DNA from: Hetaerina americana
Taxonomy: Eukaryota; Arthropoda; Insecta; Odonata; Calopterygidae
NCBI GenBank assembly: GCA_022747635.1
Contig: JAKTNV010000117.1
Span: 248,001 to 312,000 of the forward strand
Direction of reading: 5' to 3'
Length of the DNA stretch: 64,000 nt
Shown: positions 1 to 12,049 of the stretch, piece by piece
How positions within the stretch are numbered: the stretch's first letter is position 1
How the letters are laid out: every line of letters begins with the position of its first letter
The notes under the pieces: generated by a model
What the model saw: only the letters and a program-made list of their open reading frames with translations
The model's database searches: none
Told to the model about the DNA's origin: nothing
Position numbers and translations under genes: made by a program

Positions 1-469
1 ATTCCCATTTCAAACTTCAGCCCAAGGCTAGAATATTCTAATCCTCGTATTCATTAAATATAAACGCATATTGGAAGACTTTTTTAAATTTCCACAGTAA
101 TCGAAAAGGACCCGCACGAAATGCTAGCGAAGCACACGTGGAAATTATAATTTTGACGTAGTAGAGCTAACCCATGATGAGAACCTCTCCAAACCCATTA
201 TTACAATGAAATAATCCATATAATCATTATTACTCAGCTAAAAATACAGTTTCCTGACCTCTCTCTCTATTCGAACCGACATTTTACGACGCCGCGTATT
301 ACTTCTAAATATTAAACCTCCTAAAAAATAATAAGAAAACGAAAATTGTATGTTTTCAAGTTAGGTGGCGAGACGCTTAGCATTTAATGAATGGAGAGAA
401 AACGGGGACTGGACGAGAATGAGCCACCACCTGGAAACGAAGCCAGTTCCTTCCGTTTGAGTAACTCGG
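1..469. other. AT-rich sequence, nothing recognised
   Basis: No open frame of note, repeat or structured motif was seen in this leading stretch. Confidence 0.5.
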
Positions 470-479
470 GTGCCCGGCT

Positions 480-1046
480 GCCACTGGTTATACACACTAC
501 GTTCCAACACTAAGGCAATCTTTGGACGAAGAGGTACAAAAAAAAAACCTTTCGAGCAGTTTCGGGGACGAAGGCAACCGAAACCTGCTTCCCCAGGAGG
601 GAAAAAGAAACCCTCACAAGCCGGCACGCACGGGGCCAAAACCCCGTCCTCATCTTCCACCACCATCGCCACCACATCCCTCTCCCCAAGTAACACCCGC
701 ACCTACTTCTACAACACACAAACCCGACCTCCTACTCCACCCACTTCCTGTCTTCTCAATTCCTTTCCGGTCCTCTCTCAACACGAAGGCGGCGCTCCTC
801 TCCATCGGCCCAACAACACTGACGGCACACACCCAAAAGCTAACCGAGCCGGTAAGCATGCAAGCAAGCCGGCGAGCGCCTTTTTGTCTTTATTTTTTCC
901 GTTCTATCCCTTTCGCCTTGAATCACCTATCCTTCTCTGCACCTCTGCCCGCACCGCCGCCCTTAAAACCCCGTCACCCGTTTCTCCTTCCAACGTTTTG
1001 CCCTTCCATTCCTCCTCCTACCTTTCCCAGTCGCACCATTCCTCCA
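480..1046. other. Pyrimidine-rich GC island
   Basis: The + strand is strongly C/T-rich and stop-poor, so two overlapping frames stay open here for more than 240 codons. The translations are low-complexity Pro/Ser/Arg runs without a recognisable domain, so the length of these frames is explained by composition. It could be a 5' leader or promoter-like island, but no TATA/CCAAT pair was seen. Confidence 0.4.
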
Positions 1047-1247
1047 ATGGCAAGCACATCCGCCTTGCTTTCCAGGATTCGGAAAATGATTCCGAACGCG
1101 AGACCACGCAGGCACGCCACATCGGGAGGAGAACAGTACCATTCAACGAAGGCAGAGTTGACTCGCTACGACTTCTTTCACGAATACCAAACAACCCAGG
1201 AGGAACCCATCACAGTACGAGCGTTCGACAATAGAATGTCCACTTGA
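1047..1247 (+). CDS. Possible small ORF, 66 residues, unrecognised
   Basis: An ATG in a fair context (ccaATGG) at 1047 opens a 66-codon frame ending in TGA. The product starts MASTSALLSRIRKMIPNARP, a basic N-terminus lacking acidic residues that resembles a mitochondrial presequence. A more mixed, acidic C-terminal half follows (around TRYDFFHEYQTTQEE). It lies at the 3' edge of the pyrimidine island, and its composition is less biased than that of the island. No family was recognised. It could equally be a chance extension of the stop-poor island or an exon end. Function is unknown. Confidence 0.2.
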   Translation: MASTSALLSRIRKMIPNARPRRHATSGGEQYHSTKAELTRYDFFHEYQTTQEEPITVRAFDNRMST

Positions 1248-1879
1248 AATATATATATCTGAGAAATAACTATTTACCAATTCACACCACACATTCAGCA
1301 AGTATTTCTGTAATTCATTTCTTCACGATGACAATTTATAACTTATTTAGCCATTAATTATATGAATGTGAGTTACAATTATACTATATAATCATTCAAA
1401 ATTACCCGATGCCTATGGATTCATTTGGTATTAGAAAATTTTCATGGATATTAATATTCTTCTTAGGTTACCTAAAACTTACCCTATCCCTTTTCATTAT
1501 AAATCATAGCACATTCAAATTTAGGAATGGGACAATTTCTCTTTCTAATACAGGCAACGGCGTCACTAGAAGATCCAAAACACGAAACACACCTGATATC
1601 ATTCAAATGCAAATTTTAATAAATGCGCTAATTTCAGCACAATTCAATAATATGCTTCCAGTAATAAAGTATAAAACAAATTAATAAACTATAAACCTTG
1701 ATGCAACGGCTCAGGTTCCCCATAAAATCCCATGACACGCTTTCGTAGAGGTTGTAATGGATGTTTATAATCAATTGGATTTTACGATTGGACGTAAAAA
1801 CAAGTAAATTATTAAATATGGGCGACAGTAGTTTATGAGTTTATGAGTTAATCATTCGTGTTCTGTTCATCTGTTTTTA
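1248..1879. other. AT-rich sequence, nothing recognised
   Basis: Only short frames with no recognisable similarity were seen, and no repeat boundary. Confidence 0.4.
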
Positions 1880-2292
1880 AGTTTCCCTTTCAGTCCCTCT
1901 TCCCTCCCGGCGGGGGGAAATTCCTGCTACCTGCAACGTTGGGTCGAATTCCCTTCCTTTTACTGTCTCTTTGGGGGGTTGAGTGTTTTGTGGTGCATTT
2001 TCATGTGGTAGTGATGTTTCACATTCTTGCTTGTTGTGTCCTGGCTTGCGTGTTTTAGGATGGCTTTCGTGCTGTATCCTGGGGTGCAGTTTTTTGTTGT
2101 TTTGCGGTGTATGTGTTTGCATGAGTATTGGATGGAGGGAGTTTTGCATGAGTGTGTGCGCTGCTGGGGTGTAATTTTCCGTGTTGTTTTTTGCATGTGG
2201 TATTTTTCGTTTTTACGGTTGGTGACCTAACACCCCCCGCCACACGCCCTTGCGGCGGCTTGCGGGGTATTATGTAGATGTAGATGTAGATG
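1880..2292 (+). mobile_element. CR1/L2-like LINE, 3' UTR and 3' end
   Basis: The last 72 bases (2221-2292) carry the family's terminal signature: GACCTAACACC, a GC-rich stem-loop (outer stem CCCCGC 2235-2240 with GCGGGG 2262-2267, inner stem CGCC 2245-2248 with GGCG 2254-2257), GGTATTATG and a (TAGATG) tail. About 40 of these bases are identical to the 3' end of the better-preserved copy at 34801-34890. The preceding G/T-rich stretch resembles that copy's 3' UTR in composition. There is no coding part, so the insertion is strongly 5'-truncated, which is usual for LINEs. The left boundary is uncertain. Confidence 0.75.
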
Positions 2293-5200
2293 AGAACACT
2301 TTGATTGAAGAATGTATTAAAGCGACGAAATAAAATATTACATGCAATTATTTATTTTTACGAAAACTTCTATTTTGCACCTTCACTTCCATGTGAACAT
2401 TACCTGGATCAAATGACTTCGCTATGTCTGTGAACCACCTTTATTGGGTAGAAATTAGTAACAACTATCCCGAAATGATTGATTGGAAACAATCAACGAT
2501 TTTCTATCGCATCGGTGGAAACTCGGGACTGAGCTTCCATTTTGCCCACATCAATGACGATTCGTCTCAAAGCGGTGTCCTTCAAGACCATTCCAGCTGC
2601 ACACTTGGCAAAGATTGTTGTATACGACCTCGGGACGGCCTTCGCGATCCACCAGGCGGGAGACACTGATCTACATCAATGCCATGTATCTTCGCCATTT
2701 TCTGCAAGCTCAAATCGGAATTTAATGAGGAAATACCAACAAAAAATAATAAACACCCTCACGCGCAAGAGTCAACCAAAATGGGAGTCGTCCTGACAAG
2801 AAAATGGATTCCGAGATGACCGACACGCGACCCGACGTGATAAAACTGCGACACGAGACGAAACATAAAGACACCGATAGCAAAAAAATATATCGTGGAC
2901 GGAATAGGATGATGAGCGTCAGGTTGAAATCTCTGCACAGACCTCTCGCATTGATGAATTTCACAGAGGAAATAGGCGACTCGACCGTTTACATCGACTT
3001 ATAAGGACAAGTGCAGTAGCCGACTTGGTTCGAGATGTGAGCGACGTCATTAACCCGAACGGGAATGAACTACTGTAAGTTCATACTCATCCGAAAGCAA
3101 TGTCGGGCTTGGAATATTGCCGGCAGCGTCGTACCTTCAAAAGAAACACACTCAAGTTGTCCGCAGCTTAAGGTCAAAAAAAGCAAGGAATCTTGGAAAC
3201 ATGGAGGATCATATACTCGTACCAAGGAGGGAATAGGAAATGCGAGTTGAATACAATAACAAGGTGGCATTCAATGCGAGTACACCTTGTGTAATTGTGT
3301 AATTATTCGTCCCAAATTAAGGCACAAAAACCGAATAAACTCTAAATGAGTGGGTGCAATTATGCAAATTTCCAGGACATCATAAACACAAGACCGTGTA
3401 TTTGTATTCAAACATCAACATTTAAAATGTTCATAAAATATTCCCAAGAGAGATTTCACATCTATTCTCACCTCATACCTACGTGTGCATCGTCGTCATA
3501 CCATGCAACCCGCCAAGGGAACATGAGGCGGGGGAGTGGGGGGGTATTAGTACACGTTTTTTTATCCAGTAATTGTGGAATAAGGTAAGATGCGTAAATC
3601 TTAAATGGAGTGTAGTTGCATCCATAAGGAGTGTAACTAAATGATACCCATTTCATTCATGAACGAGATGTTAATTGATATCCATTTAAATATGAAGAAA
3701 TATTGCTTTGTTGAAATCTTACTTCCTATAACCAGAAGTAGAAATAAGTCCTTAGCGGGCAGTCAAATCAAATTGTGTCGTATGAGACAAGGCGAATTAG
3801 CTGCCAAACACTTAAGTTGCCGATGCACCCGGGTTTAATTTAACAACTGGCTTACATAACTAATCGCTTCTAGTGTTTTTCCGATGCAACTGATGATAAT
3901 GCACACAGTACGCACAGTATTAAATCCGTTATTTAATCTTCCGCTGAAACGTGTGGCATAACTTCTGGCATGATCAGGTGACGCAATTCATCCGATTACG
4001 TCAACTGGAGTCCAATAAATAATTCAGCTTACCAATGTCTCTCCTTCAGTGGAAAGTTTAATCCTTGAAATAAAACTTATTTATAACTGCTTTCTGTAAA
4101 GTTAATGATTGAAAATCTCAAATAATAATTTAAATTCATAATTTTTCTTTCACAGTAAATTTCGACGGTTAAATCATTATCGCGTTTCTACGAATTATTA
4201 AACTTTGTATTTAAAACCCTGATGTTGGGTATCCGAGAAATCCATATCCAAGAAACGCTATTGAGAAAACTTTCAACAGATTGGTACGGACCGATACCTC
4301 ATTTTGCAAGGTGCATTTTGCGTGAACATTTCCGGACGCCGGTTTGATGACACATATTTAATTTCATTAATGTCCGCTAAATTAAAGAATTAAAAAATAT
4401 TTAAAGTGAATTAAGAACTCGACAGCTATTACATATGCAAAACCGAGAACTTAAGCGAGAACACGAATAGACGGTTTCTTTTCAACTATACGCCCGGCCT
4501 GGCGAGCAGCATTTTATCCGAATGAACTAATCAAATATTAATTTAAAAATTAAAGAAAAATCATTGATTCTCTATCTCAGAATAACGTTTCTCGAGGGGA
4601 GGATGTTGAGTTAGAGAGAGAGATAAGGGTCCAGGGTCGTGGAGAACGGGGACGGACGGAATAAGGGGATTGCGAGTGGAAGAGGGGCGAGGAGGGAAAA
4701 AGGATAAAGCAGGAGGGTGGACTAGAATTCCGCGAGGACGCCCACTTCCACTACGACCCCTAGACACCCCTCGGGGCGGCACCCAGAGCGGTCCCGGATA
4801 AGCCGGGTTGCTGTGCAAAAGGGGGCGTGAGCCGCTCGGTAAAACCGCAAAATTTAATCAAGTGGTTTTTTTTCTCGGATCACCTAAATGAGATCTGGAT
4901 GGCATTATCGCGCTCCCTCTTGACGCTCTCCCGTGCTGGGCCTCGTAACTGAGGAGCGCTGGGCTTCGTAACTGAGTAGCGCAGGGTAAGAGGTCATATT
5001 CCTTCGCTTCTCAACCCCTGAGGGGAGAGGGAGGGAAGGAGATGCGTTTGAAAGGATGCCAAGAGAAGTCCCGACTCCCTAATCACTTTAGGAGTTGAAA
5101 GCAGCCGCCACCAATCAATCGACTGAAAGAGTTCCGTGGGTCGAAAGAATGAAAAAAAATAACTTCCAGAAATGATTCTTGTACTTGCGTCTTTCCACTC

Positions 5201-8200
5201 CAACCTAATTTGCATAACGCGTTCAAGGGCTAAGGAAACTCCGAAAAGTAATAAGGGAGGCTCGCCGAAGAACTGAGCCCAGATTATCGATGATGAAACC
5301 TGGCAATAATAATGTGATCAGTGGCTGGACGACTGACTAACTGAGTCTATTGGAGGTCGGAGACGCGTTTTTGTGCAATCTGAGAACAGTGGAACAAAAC
5401 TAAATTGGCATTTTCGAGCGTAAGTTGAGATATCAATATTTAAAAACCTTGCATTGCTTAAACTAACCCGACATGATTAAAAATTTTGAATACATTGTTT
5501 TGAGGAACCAAATTACTTAAAACATTGCCATTTTGACGATAATTACAAATAGATGAATTTAAAATGCGATTTCTTAAAAATCACTCACGGAAATTTTCCT
5601 AAGATTAAGTTCATTCTCAAAAAGATTCTGATCCCAGTTTAAATACACCACTCAGAGCTTATATTTAATTGTCAGTAATTAATTTCAGCAACAAAAACTT
5701 CATTAGACAATTTTGGATGAATTTTATGATAATGGAGCTTTTTACCAGTTCCTTAAAGGGCTTTTTGATGCAATTATGGGCAGGTGGGTCCGACATAAAA
5801 AGAATGTTAGCCTGTTCATTAAATATATATAATTACTTCGAAGCAGAGTTCGAGAAAATAATGATAATATGCTTACAGCAATGAATATAATATTCACTCT
5901 TCCCAAAACCTCTCTATTCCAACCTCACACCTCTCCCCAACGACTTGGGGGTTTCCTATAAATATTCAACCAACATACAGTAAGTGGTCTCGTACCTGAA
6001 GACGACATGTCGAACATATACGTCAGATATAATTACAAATGTGGAAAAATAGAGCGTCAATTTTCATTTAGAATGAATTGCCACAAAATTGGAGATGCCA
6101 GAAGTATCTAATAATTTTTCAATTACGGGGAACTACGCTCGAAAATAGCCAACTAAAAATCGCGGTAATATTAATGCAAAGGAAATCAAAATTGCATCAC
6201 CCAGTCTCGTAAATCTTAGATATACGAATGCATGAAGCCCTTTAAAAAAGTTAGGAGCACAACAGCCCCTTTCTGTAGCTTGGCTTATTGCTATGAAAGG
6301 TGAAACTCACGCGGGACTTTCGCAAGGCGATGCATGTTCTGGACGAGTTTAATTAGCATGAGCGATGTTGGATTGAAACGAAGCCCGATTCGGGCGGAAT
6401 ACTCCCCGGGTTGATGAGGGCACACTGGCGAGTTGGGATGTTTTTCTCTGCGTTTATACTTGTATAACTGTTTTTATTCGTTTGGGAGAATATATTTAAT
6501 AAATAAGAACATTTTAGTGGCCAGTAAACAATTTGACTAGAGCAACAGAATTTAAATGGAAACCAAATGCCCTGGGGTAGAGAAAATATTATTTGTTGTA
6601 AAACAATGAGCATGCACTAAGCCTTTTTTCGTTCGTTTAAATTTCTTTTCTATTCACAATAAATGGGAAAATATGACACACACGATAAAAACGTCATCAG
6701 AAATAGCCGAAAAATGGTATTAGATATCTGTATTTTACTATTCGTAATTTTTTTCCAAATCCTACGGGAATGAAATAGTTACATTTTGGGTGCCCCTCAA
6801 GGGCATCGAAGAAATCACCTTTATTGTACAACTAAGTCCTGGGTTATCTGAGTTACATTTTTCTGCAACTTACATTTGCTCACTAATGTTTACTTTTATA
6901 ATGAAGTATTTCTGCAACTTGGAGCACATATTTTCAACTTGTAGAAACGGCCAAGAAAGTGACCCAATTATGAATACCAAACGAAAAGTAAATACATAAG
7001 AGTAGTTTACAAACGTCCAACGTCTTCACATAAAACAGCGGAGAAAGGAGATTCCTCATGATAAACGCGTGAGAAAAAAAAATTAAATAGAAAAAATAGC
7101 AAAATTATTTCAAAATAACAGCCGGCGATGACAAAGCAACCAAGTGCTTCGAGGGACGAGTTACACGGAACCCGCGCTGCACACCCGACACCCTCTTCCC
7201 ACGCACATTGAATCGCAGCGGCATTTAGGAGCACATATTTACGAGATGTACCCACTAAGTCCCAGCGCCGCCGACGAAGGCCCTGACAAGTTTAATAATG
7301 TTCCCCTAGCGCCCAATGCATTGGAACCCCCGCGGGAGGGAAAGGTAGAGTCTGGGAAGGAACTTCATCCATTTAATCCAGAGCTATTACTTTAACATAC
7401 ATATTCCTACCCTCCGCCGTTCACTGTCCCATCGATCCCGCTCCCTAATCTCTGCCACCTCCGGGGTCAAGGCGAAGGTGCCACCGGGAGTGGAGACGCG
7501 AAGAAAGGATTGTTGAAAAAAGGGCCGGTCAAGAAGTTAGGTACTGCCGCATTCCCTGCACGACGGGGATTAGTCAGCGGATTCGATCCCGCTTCGTGAT
7601 GAGTAAACACAACTGGATTGATATTTCCTGCATTTAACGAGCCACTCACGCGTGAGCTGGACCGTGATGTATCGTGGAGGCATGATCATGATTTTTAACG
7701 GGAAGGGAAGAAGATCATGCCTTAGCGGCTCTTGCTCCTACGAGGATCAAACACCAAATGCCGATGACTGTTCCTGTCATCTGAATAAGCTAATTTACAT
7801 CTACATGGAACAATGGTATGGTGTGCGACAGGGGATGATTCCTCACCAGGCATGCACCATCCAAGTTGGGGAACGTTTTGGGTACGTTCACTGTCTTCAT
7901 CTCAGAATCATCCAGAAGAAGTAGGCAGTCACTCACTTTTGAGAATTCGAAAAACGAGTGGATTCCAGGAAAATATCTACAAACAGCGAAGTAGGACACA
8001 AAAGAATGCGATATCATCATCGTCTTTGATAGCTATCACGGAGGAAGACATAATCATTCTAATGCTTGAAGGAACCGTCGGTTCAGGAGAATAGAGAAGT
8101 AAAAAAGTACATTAATTTATAAAATGTTCAATCAAAATTAATGACGTAACTTTGAATACTCCACTTAATTTTCAACAACAGATTTCGGTTTATGTTACGC

Positions 8201-8294
8201 GATCAATTTGTATATAGATTACAAATTGTATCATGAAATTAGGAAACGGTAATATTTCGAAACCGCGAATGCAAATTAACCAGTGACGTTAAGT
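2293..8294. other. 6 kb without recognised genes or transposons
   Basis: Both strands contain only short open frames (up to about 90 codons) with no recognised domain. The stretch is AT-rich with a purine/pyrimidine-skewed patch near 4600-4800. The only clear structure is the 23-bp duplication at 4935-4980. Diverged transposon remnants could be present but were not recognised. Confidence 0.4.
4935..4980. repeat. Tandem duplication, 2 x 23 bp
   Basis: Units at 4935-4957 and 4958-4980 both read GCTGGGC-TCGTAACTGAG-AGC and differ at only two positions. This is a local duplication with no assigned function. Confidence 0.8.
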
Positions 8295-8541
8295 TAAGGC
8301 GATTCCCGGAATTTGAGACGACAAAGGATAGGATTTGAGAAGGGACAGTTTTGGACACACGTAGAAGTAGAACGACATACTAAGGCGATTCCCGGAATTT
8401 GAGACGACAAAGAATAGGATTTGAGAAGGGACAGTTTTGGACACACGTTGAAGTAGAACGACATACTAAGGCGATTCCCGGAATTTGAGACGACAAAGAA
8501 TAGGATTTTGGAAGGGACAGTTTTGGACACACGTTGAAGTA
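8295..8541. repeat. 86-bp tandem repeat, three units (third split by mariner)
   Basis: Units begin with TAAGGCGATTCCCGG at 8295, 8381 and 8467, a constant 86-bp period, and differ at only a few positions. The third unit stops at the TA at 8540-8541. It resumes after the mariner at 9297 and finishes at 9307, so its length is again 86 bp once the insertion and the duplicated TA are removed. Since 86 is not a multiple of three, the antisense frame across it has no regular protein period. It may be a minisatellite or part of an older transposon. Confidence 0.9.
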
Positions 8542-8574
8542 CGAGGGTCATCCGGAAAGTAGTACCCATTCGTG
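8542..8574. repeat. Mariner left terminal inverted repeat
   Basis: This 33-bp end matches the reverse complement of 9262-9294 with a single mismatch. Confidence 0.93.
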
Positions 8575-8702
8575 CCGCATGAAGTGCTGACGACGCGAGT
8601 AGCCGCTGGACGAGGTCAGATAGCTTCAGTGGCTTGTCTGCCTTCTCTGAGCCAAGTTGCGTGACGCTAGCATTGCCTGTGTTGTTTCTGTGATTGTTTA
8701 CA

Positions 8703-9195
8703 ATGTTTAAAAAAATTGAGAACGCCGCCAGTTGTGAAGTGAGGGCAGTGATTAAATTCCTCAATGCAAGAAACGTTCGCCCATGTGATATTCATCGCCA
8801 ATTAAAGGAGGTGTATGGAGACAATGTAATGGACGAGTCGTCTGTTCGGCGGTGGTGTCGCAACTTCAACATGGGGAGGGGGAACACACACGACGATGAG
8901 CGTTCGGGGAGACCGTCTGTCATTACAGACCAACTGGTGAGCTCAGTTGACGAATTCGTGAGGAACGATCGGCGCGTCACAATTGATGACATCTGTGAGC
9001 ATTTTCCCAATGTTTCTCGAACAATTGTTCATGAAATTGTTAAACACCATCTGCATTATGCAAAAATTTGTGCAAGATGGGTCCCTCGCGTATCTCAATG
9101 AGCTGGCGGCGAAGGACTATGCAGCAGGAATACAGAAACTTGTCACACGTTATGACAAATGCCTTAATTTGCTTGGAGATTATGTTGAGAAGTAG
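8703..9195 (+). pseudogene. Mariner transposase remnant lacking the DDE core
   Basis: The frame from ATG 8703 to the stop at 9101 gives about 132 residues. They cover the paired helix-turn-helix region typical of mariner transposases: FLNARNVRPCDIHRQL, then SSVRRWCRNF, then ERSGRPSVITD, RRVTIDDICEHFPNVSRTIV and CARWVPR. Directly after CARWVPR the sequence switches, one frame over, to LVTRYDKCLNLLGDYVEK and a stop at 9195, which is the normal transposase C-terminus. Roughly 170 residues holding the three catalytic aspartates are missing. The junction lies near 9080-9105. An AATAAA polyadenylation-type signal follows at about 9215. The protein could bind DNA if made, but cannot cut it. Confidence 0.9.
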
Positions 9196-9261
9196 TTTAA
9201 AGTATCCTCTTTCAAATAAAATTTTTTATGTTTGTTAATATTCACTTTTGTGTCTTTATTT

Positions 9262-9294
9262 CACGAACGGGTACTACTTTCCGGATGACCCTCG
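9262..9294. repeat. Mariner right terminal inverted repeat
   Basis: This is the partner of 8542-8574. It is followed by the duplicated TA and the rest of the interrupted 86-bp unit. Confidence 0.93.
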
Positions 9295-9307
9295 TAGAAC
9301 GACATAC

Positions 9308-9499
9308 ATTATCTCCCGATGGACAGGTAGATGATATTACTCAGCATTTAACAGATCGCAGAGCATGTAAAATTGCAGCACGCAATACAGAAACGCTATA
9401 TTGGCACAACGCAGGAAGTGAAAGGAGACGAATCGAAGTCAATGATATCAGCCAAATCGAACGCGAAGCGGGCGAACTCTCGCTCTATGCCCGGGATTA
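9308..9499. other. Unassigned sequence after the tandem array
   Basis: No further repeat unit, gene or transposon was recognised here. Confidence 0.4.
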
Positions 9500-9860
9500 G
9501 CGCGGAAAGTCGAGGGGGCAAAGGGGAGAAATGTGAGGTAATGCGTCGAGGGCATCGGCCCATAGAGGTTGGCCAGCGGCAGGAGAGGAAGAAGAGAAAG
9601 AGATGGTACGGGTTGATGAGAGGAAGGCTGCAGAGGAGAGGCAGCAAGGGAGGCGGGGAAGGGCACGGAACAGGCTGACAATGAATGAGCGGGGGGAGGG
9701 GCAGACGAGAGGGTAGCAGGGAGAACGACTAGAGGGGTGGAGGTGGAGAGGCGACTCGAGGCGTTTCGAGGAGAATGAATTTCGCTGAAGGAGCCGGAGA
9801 TCGCAAAGGGGAGACGGGGGAGGAGAGAGGATAGAAGTGGGAAAACGCCCGGACTGCGGC
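9500..9860. other. Purine-rich GC island
   Basis: The + strand is dominated by GGA/GAG/AAG runs. Open frames on both strands are low-complexity products of this skew. No coding or promoter signature could be fixed. Confidence 0.45.
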
Positions 9861-10384
9861 TCCGGAAGGAATACAATTTATCGCGCAAATTAAAGGCGCG
9901 AATAAATCAAAAGTGTGTCCTTTAAAATCCACTTCATGAATTTTATGGCGCGTAATATTTATCACAATGAGCTAGCTGCTCGTGCGGGGATTGAAATACG
10001 ACTAGTCGAGTACCCTTGCCCACAAAACCATACCTGAGAGTTGATTTTCAGTTGCTGGCTTGTTTCACGAAACAAAGTCATAAATTTATTCATCCTGGGA
10101 TTTATAATGCATGACCCCATACCCACAAGTAGGATTTCGGATCAAGAAACCCAAGTTCTTAGATCTCTTCGCACTGTAAATACCAATTAATTTGAAGACC
10201 ACTTACACAAATAAGCCATTACTGGAAGAGAGATGAAGGGAATGCTATTATGCCTCATCGCAATACGGACTAACCTCAAGTATCATCTAGAATCGTCCAG
10301 AGAGAATCACACTCATACCTACTTACATGGATAATATTTTTTTAATTGCAATTCTTTGTATTTTAGATTAAACAGATTCCTTAT
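9861..10384. other. Unassigned AT-rich sequence
   Basis: No gene or repeat was recognised. Confidence 0.4.
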
Positions 10385-10575
10385 GCACATAATGTTGTCG
10401 ATAAAATTACAGAGATTAAGTGTCGAACAGCTAGATTTAAGATGTTATTTTATCCACGAACGTTAACGGATCAGAATAACATTATCCAACCGCGGTAGAG
10501 GTCATATTCGGTTCAAAGTCAGTCAGGTGTGTATTCAGCCGAGCCACATACCCTTGCTTGCTTGCAGGGTACTAC
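10385..10575 (+). mobile_element. Decayed CR1/L2-like LINE, C-terminal end and tail
   Basis: Translation gives DKITEIKCRTARFKMLFYPR followed by TLTDQNNIIQ. This matches the end of the LINE frame at 32614-34587 (DKLREIDSKTDRYKYSFFPR). The family's 3' end is just recognisable downstream as CTTGCTTGCTTGCAGGGTA (about 10552-10570). The copy is old and 5'-truncated. Confidence 0.75.
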
Positions 10576-12049
10576 AATATATATTTAAAAATTTCTAATG
10601 CTTCCAGAACATTTGAATTAACAAATAATCGTGTCTCGACGATGTGCACATATGTATGTATATTACGAAAATATATTTTTCATTTAATTTGAAAACGTTT
10701 TCGACATGTCTGCGTGTCTAAGGACCAGATATGAAATACTAATGTGAAATTCATGGGTCGAATGGACCCCAAAATCCTACGAACATGTTCACGTTAAAGA
10801 CCGACATAACGGAGATTTCATTAAATATGGGGACTGCATACACTCTAGGGAAGTACTATCAGTAAACATTTTACGTGGCAAGGGATCGAGAGAAATACAA
10901 GAATATTTATGTAAAACTGAGCACAAACAAGAACAAATGCAATGCACAGGCGGCTGAAAAACTTCATGTTCGTGCGTTGTCGAGCGAAACGTTACTTGGC
11001 AGTTGGCAAACAGCAATTGTGTCATACTTAATAACAGAGAAAAAAACTTAGTTTCCCTTAAGGGAGGCCTGACTATCTATGCTTTCTAGCTACCTATAAG
11101 AAGTATGAAAATATCCTAGACACGTTCACACTTCACAGAAGCCTCGTAACTAATTCACAGTCTATTTTTTGTGTAAACATACATGCCATTTGTAATTTCA
11201 ATAATTGATAAAAATATGAATCACATCCACACTTAAGAGTAATGGTCCATAAGAGAGTAAAGATTTATTTAATTTCAACGCTGACATCATTATGATTAAA
11301 AAACGCTAAATTTTACAAAACTTTCGAAAACCATTAGGAAATGTTAGGTGAAGTTCACAAAACGAATCTATAACTAATACGGGTACATCAAATTAATAAC
11401 TAAAACCTATACATTAATTTAAAAAATTAAATGTCCATACAGAAATATGAAAATACTTATTTGGGATATATACGAGTATGCAAAAAGAGATGCCGATGTA
11501 CAGAGAGGGAGGGTGTGAGTGAACTCCACGAGATCTCTATTTTTGCGATCAAAAATACAACATAACAAAAGAGTAAACTTTAACAGGGTGGAAAGATTGT
11601 TCATATGATATACAATGAGTTTACCAACTTATTTCAGTAGTGCCTATGCAGAGGGTATTTGTGGCGAGTAAAAGGTCACGAATAACTAATATGGAATACC
11701 GAGAGAAACTCGCCGCTTGAGAAGTCCACGAAGCCGTGAGTATGCACATCAAACCGAATCAATGTTCAAATGCCATTAAGCCTAATCGGAGCAACACGGA
11801 AGAGCAACTTGAGGGGGACTAACAAAGGGGGGTCAAATTGAGAGAACGAGACAAAAGGTAGTGTTGTGGATCGAAAACACAGACGTGAGCGTATGATCGC
11901 TTAATGCGAGTAAAAATGAAGTGAACTGTGAACGCGACAAAAAAGCGATTAAAAAAATTACTCAGCGTCGTCCACCACAACGCGGTTGTAGGTTGATGTA
12001 GAGCTATTTTTTGAGGTTTCTGTACGTGGCCGTGACGAACTGAGAGGAG
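10576..12049. other. Unassigned AT-rich sequence
   Basis: Only short, unrecognised frames were seen and no clear repeat. Confidence 0.4.

Larger units (their letters stand above)
8540..9296 (+). mobile_element. Internally deleted mariner (Tc1/mariner) with TA duplication
   Basis: TA dinucleotides at 8540-8541 and 9295-9296 flank an element of 753 bp (8542-9294). Its ends are 33-bp terminal inverted repeats starting CGAGGGTCATCCGGAAAG, at 8542-8574 and 9262-9294, with one mismatch. The interior encodes the N-terminal DNA-binding part and the extreme C-terminus of a mariner transposase, but not the catalytic core. Mariners insert at TA and duplicate it, which fits what is seen. With nearly intact ends it could have been mobilised by a full-length relative. 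A full mariner is about 1.3 kb. Confidence 0.95.

Noticed and set aside
7540..7670. T-arm-like AGCGGGATCGAATCCGCT on the minus strand, considered as a SINE head
   Set aside because: The only A-box-like sequence is too far away for a tRNA-derived promoter, and no body similarity to the other SINEs was found.
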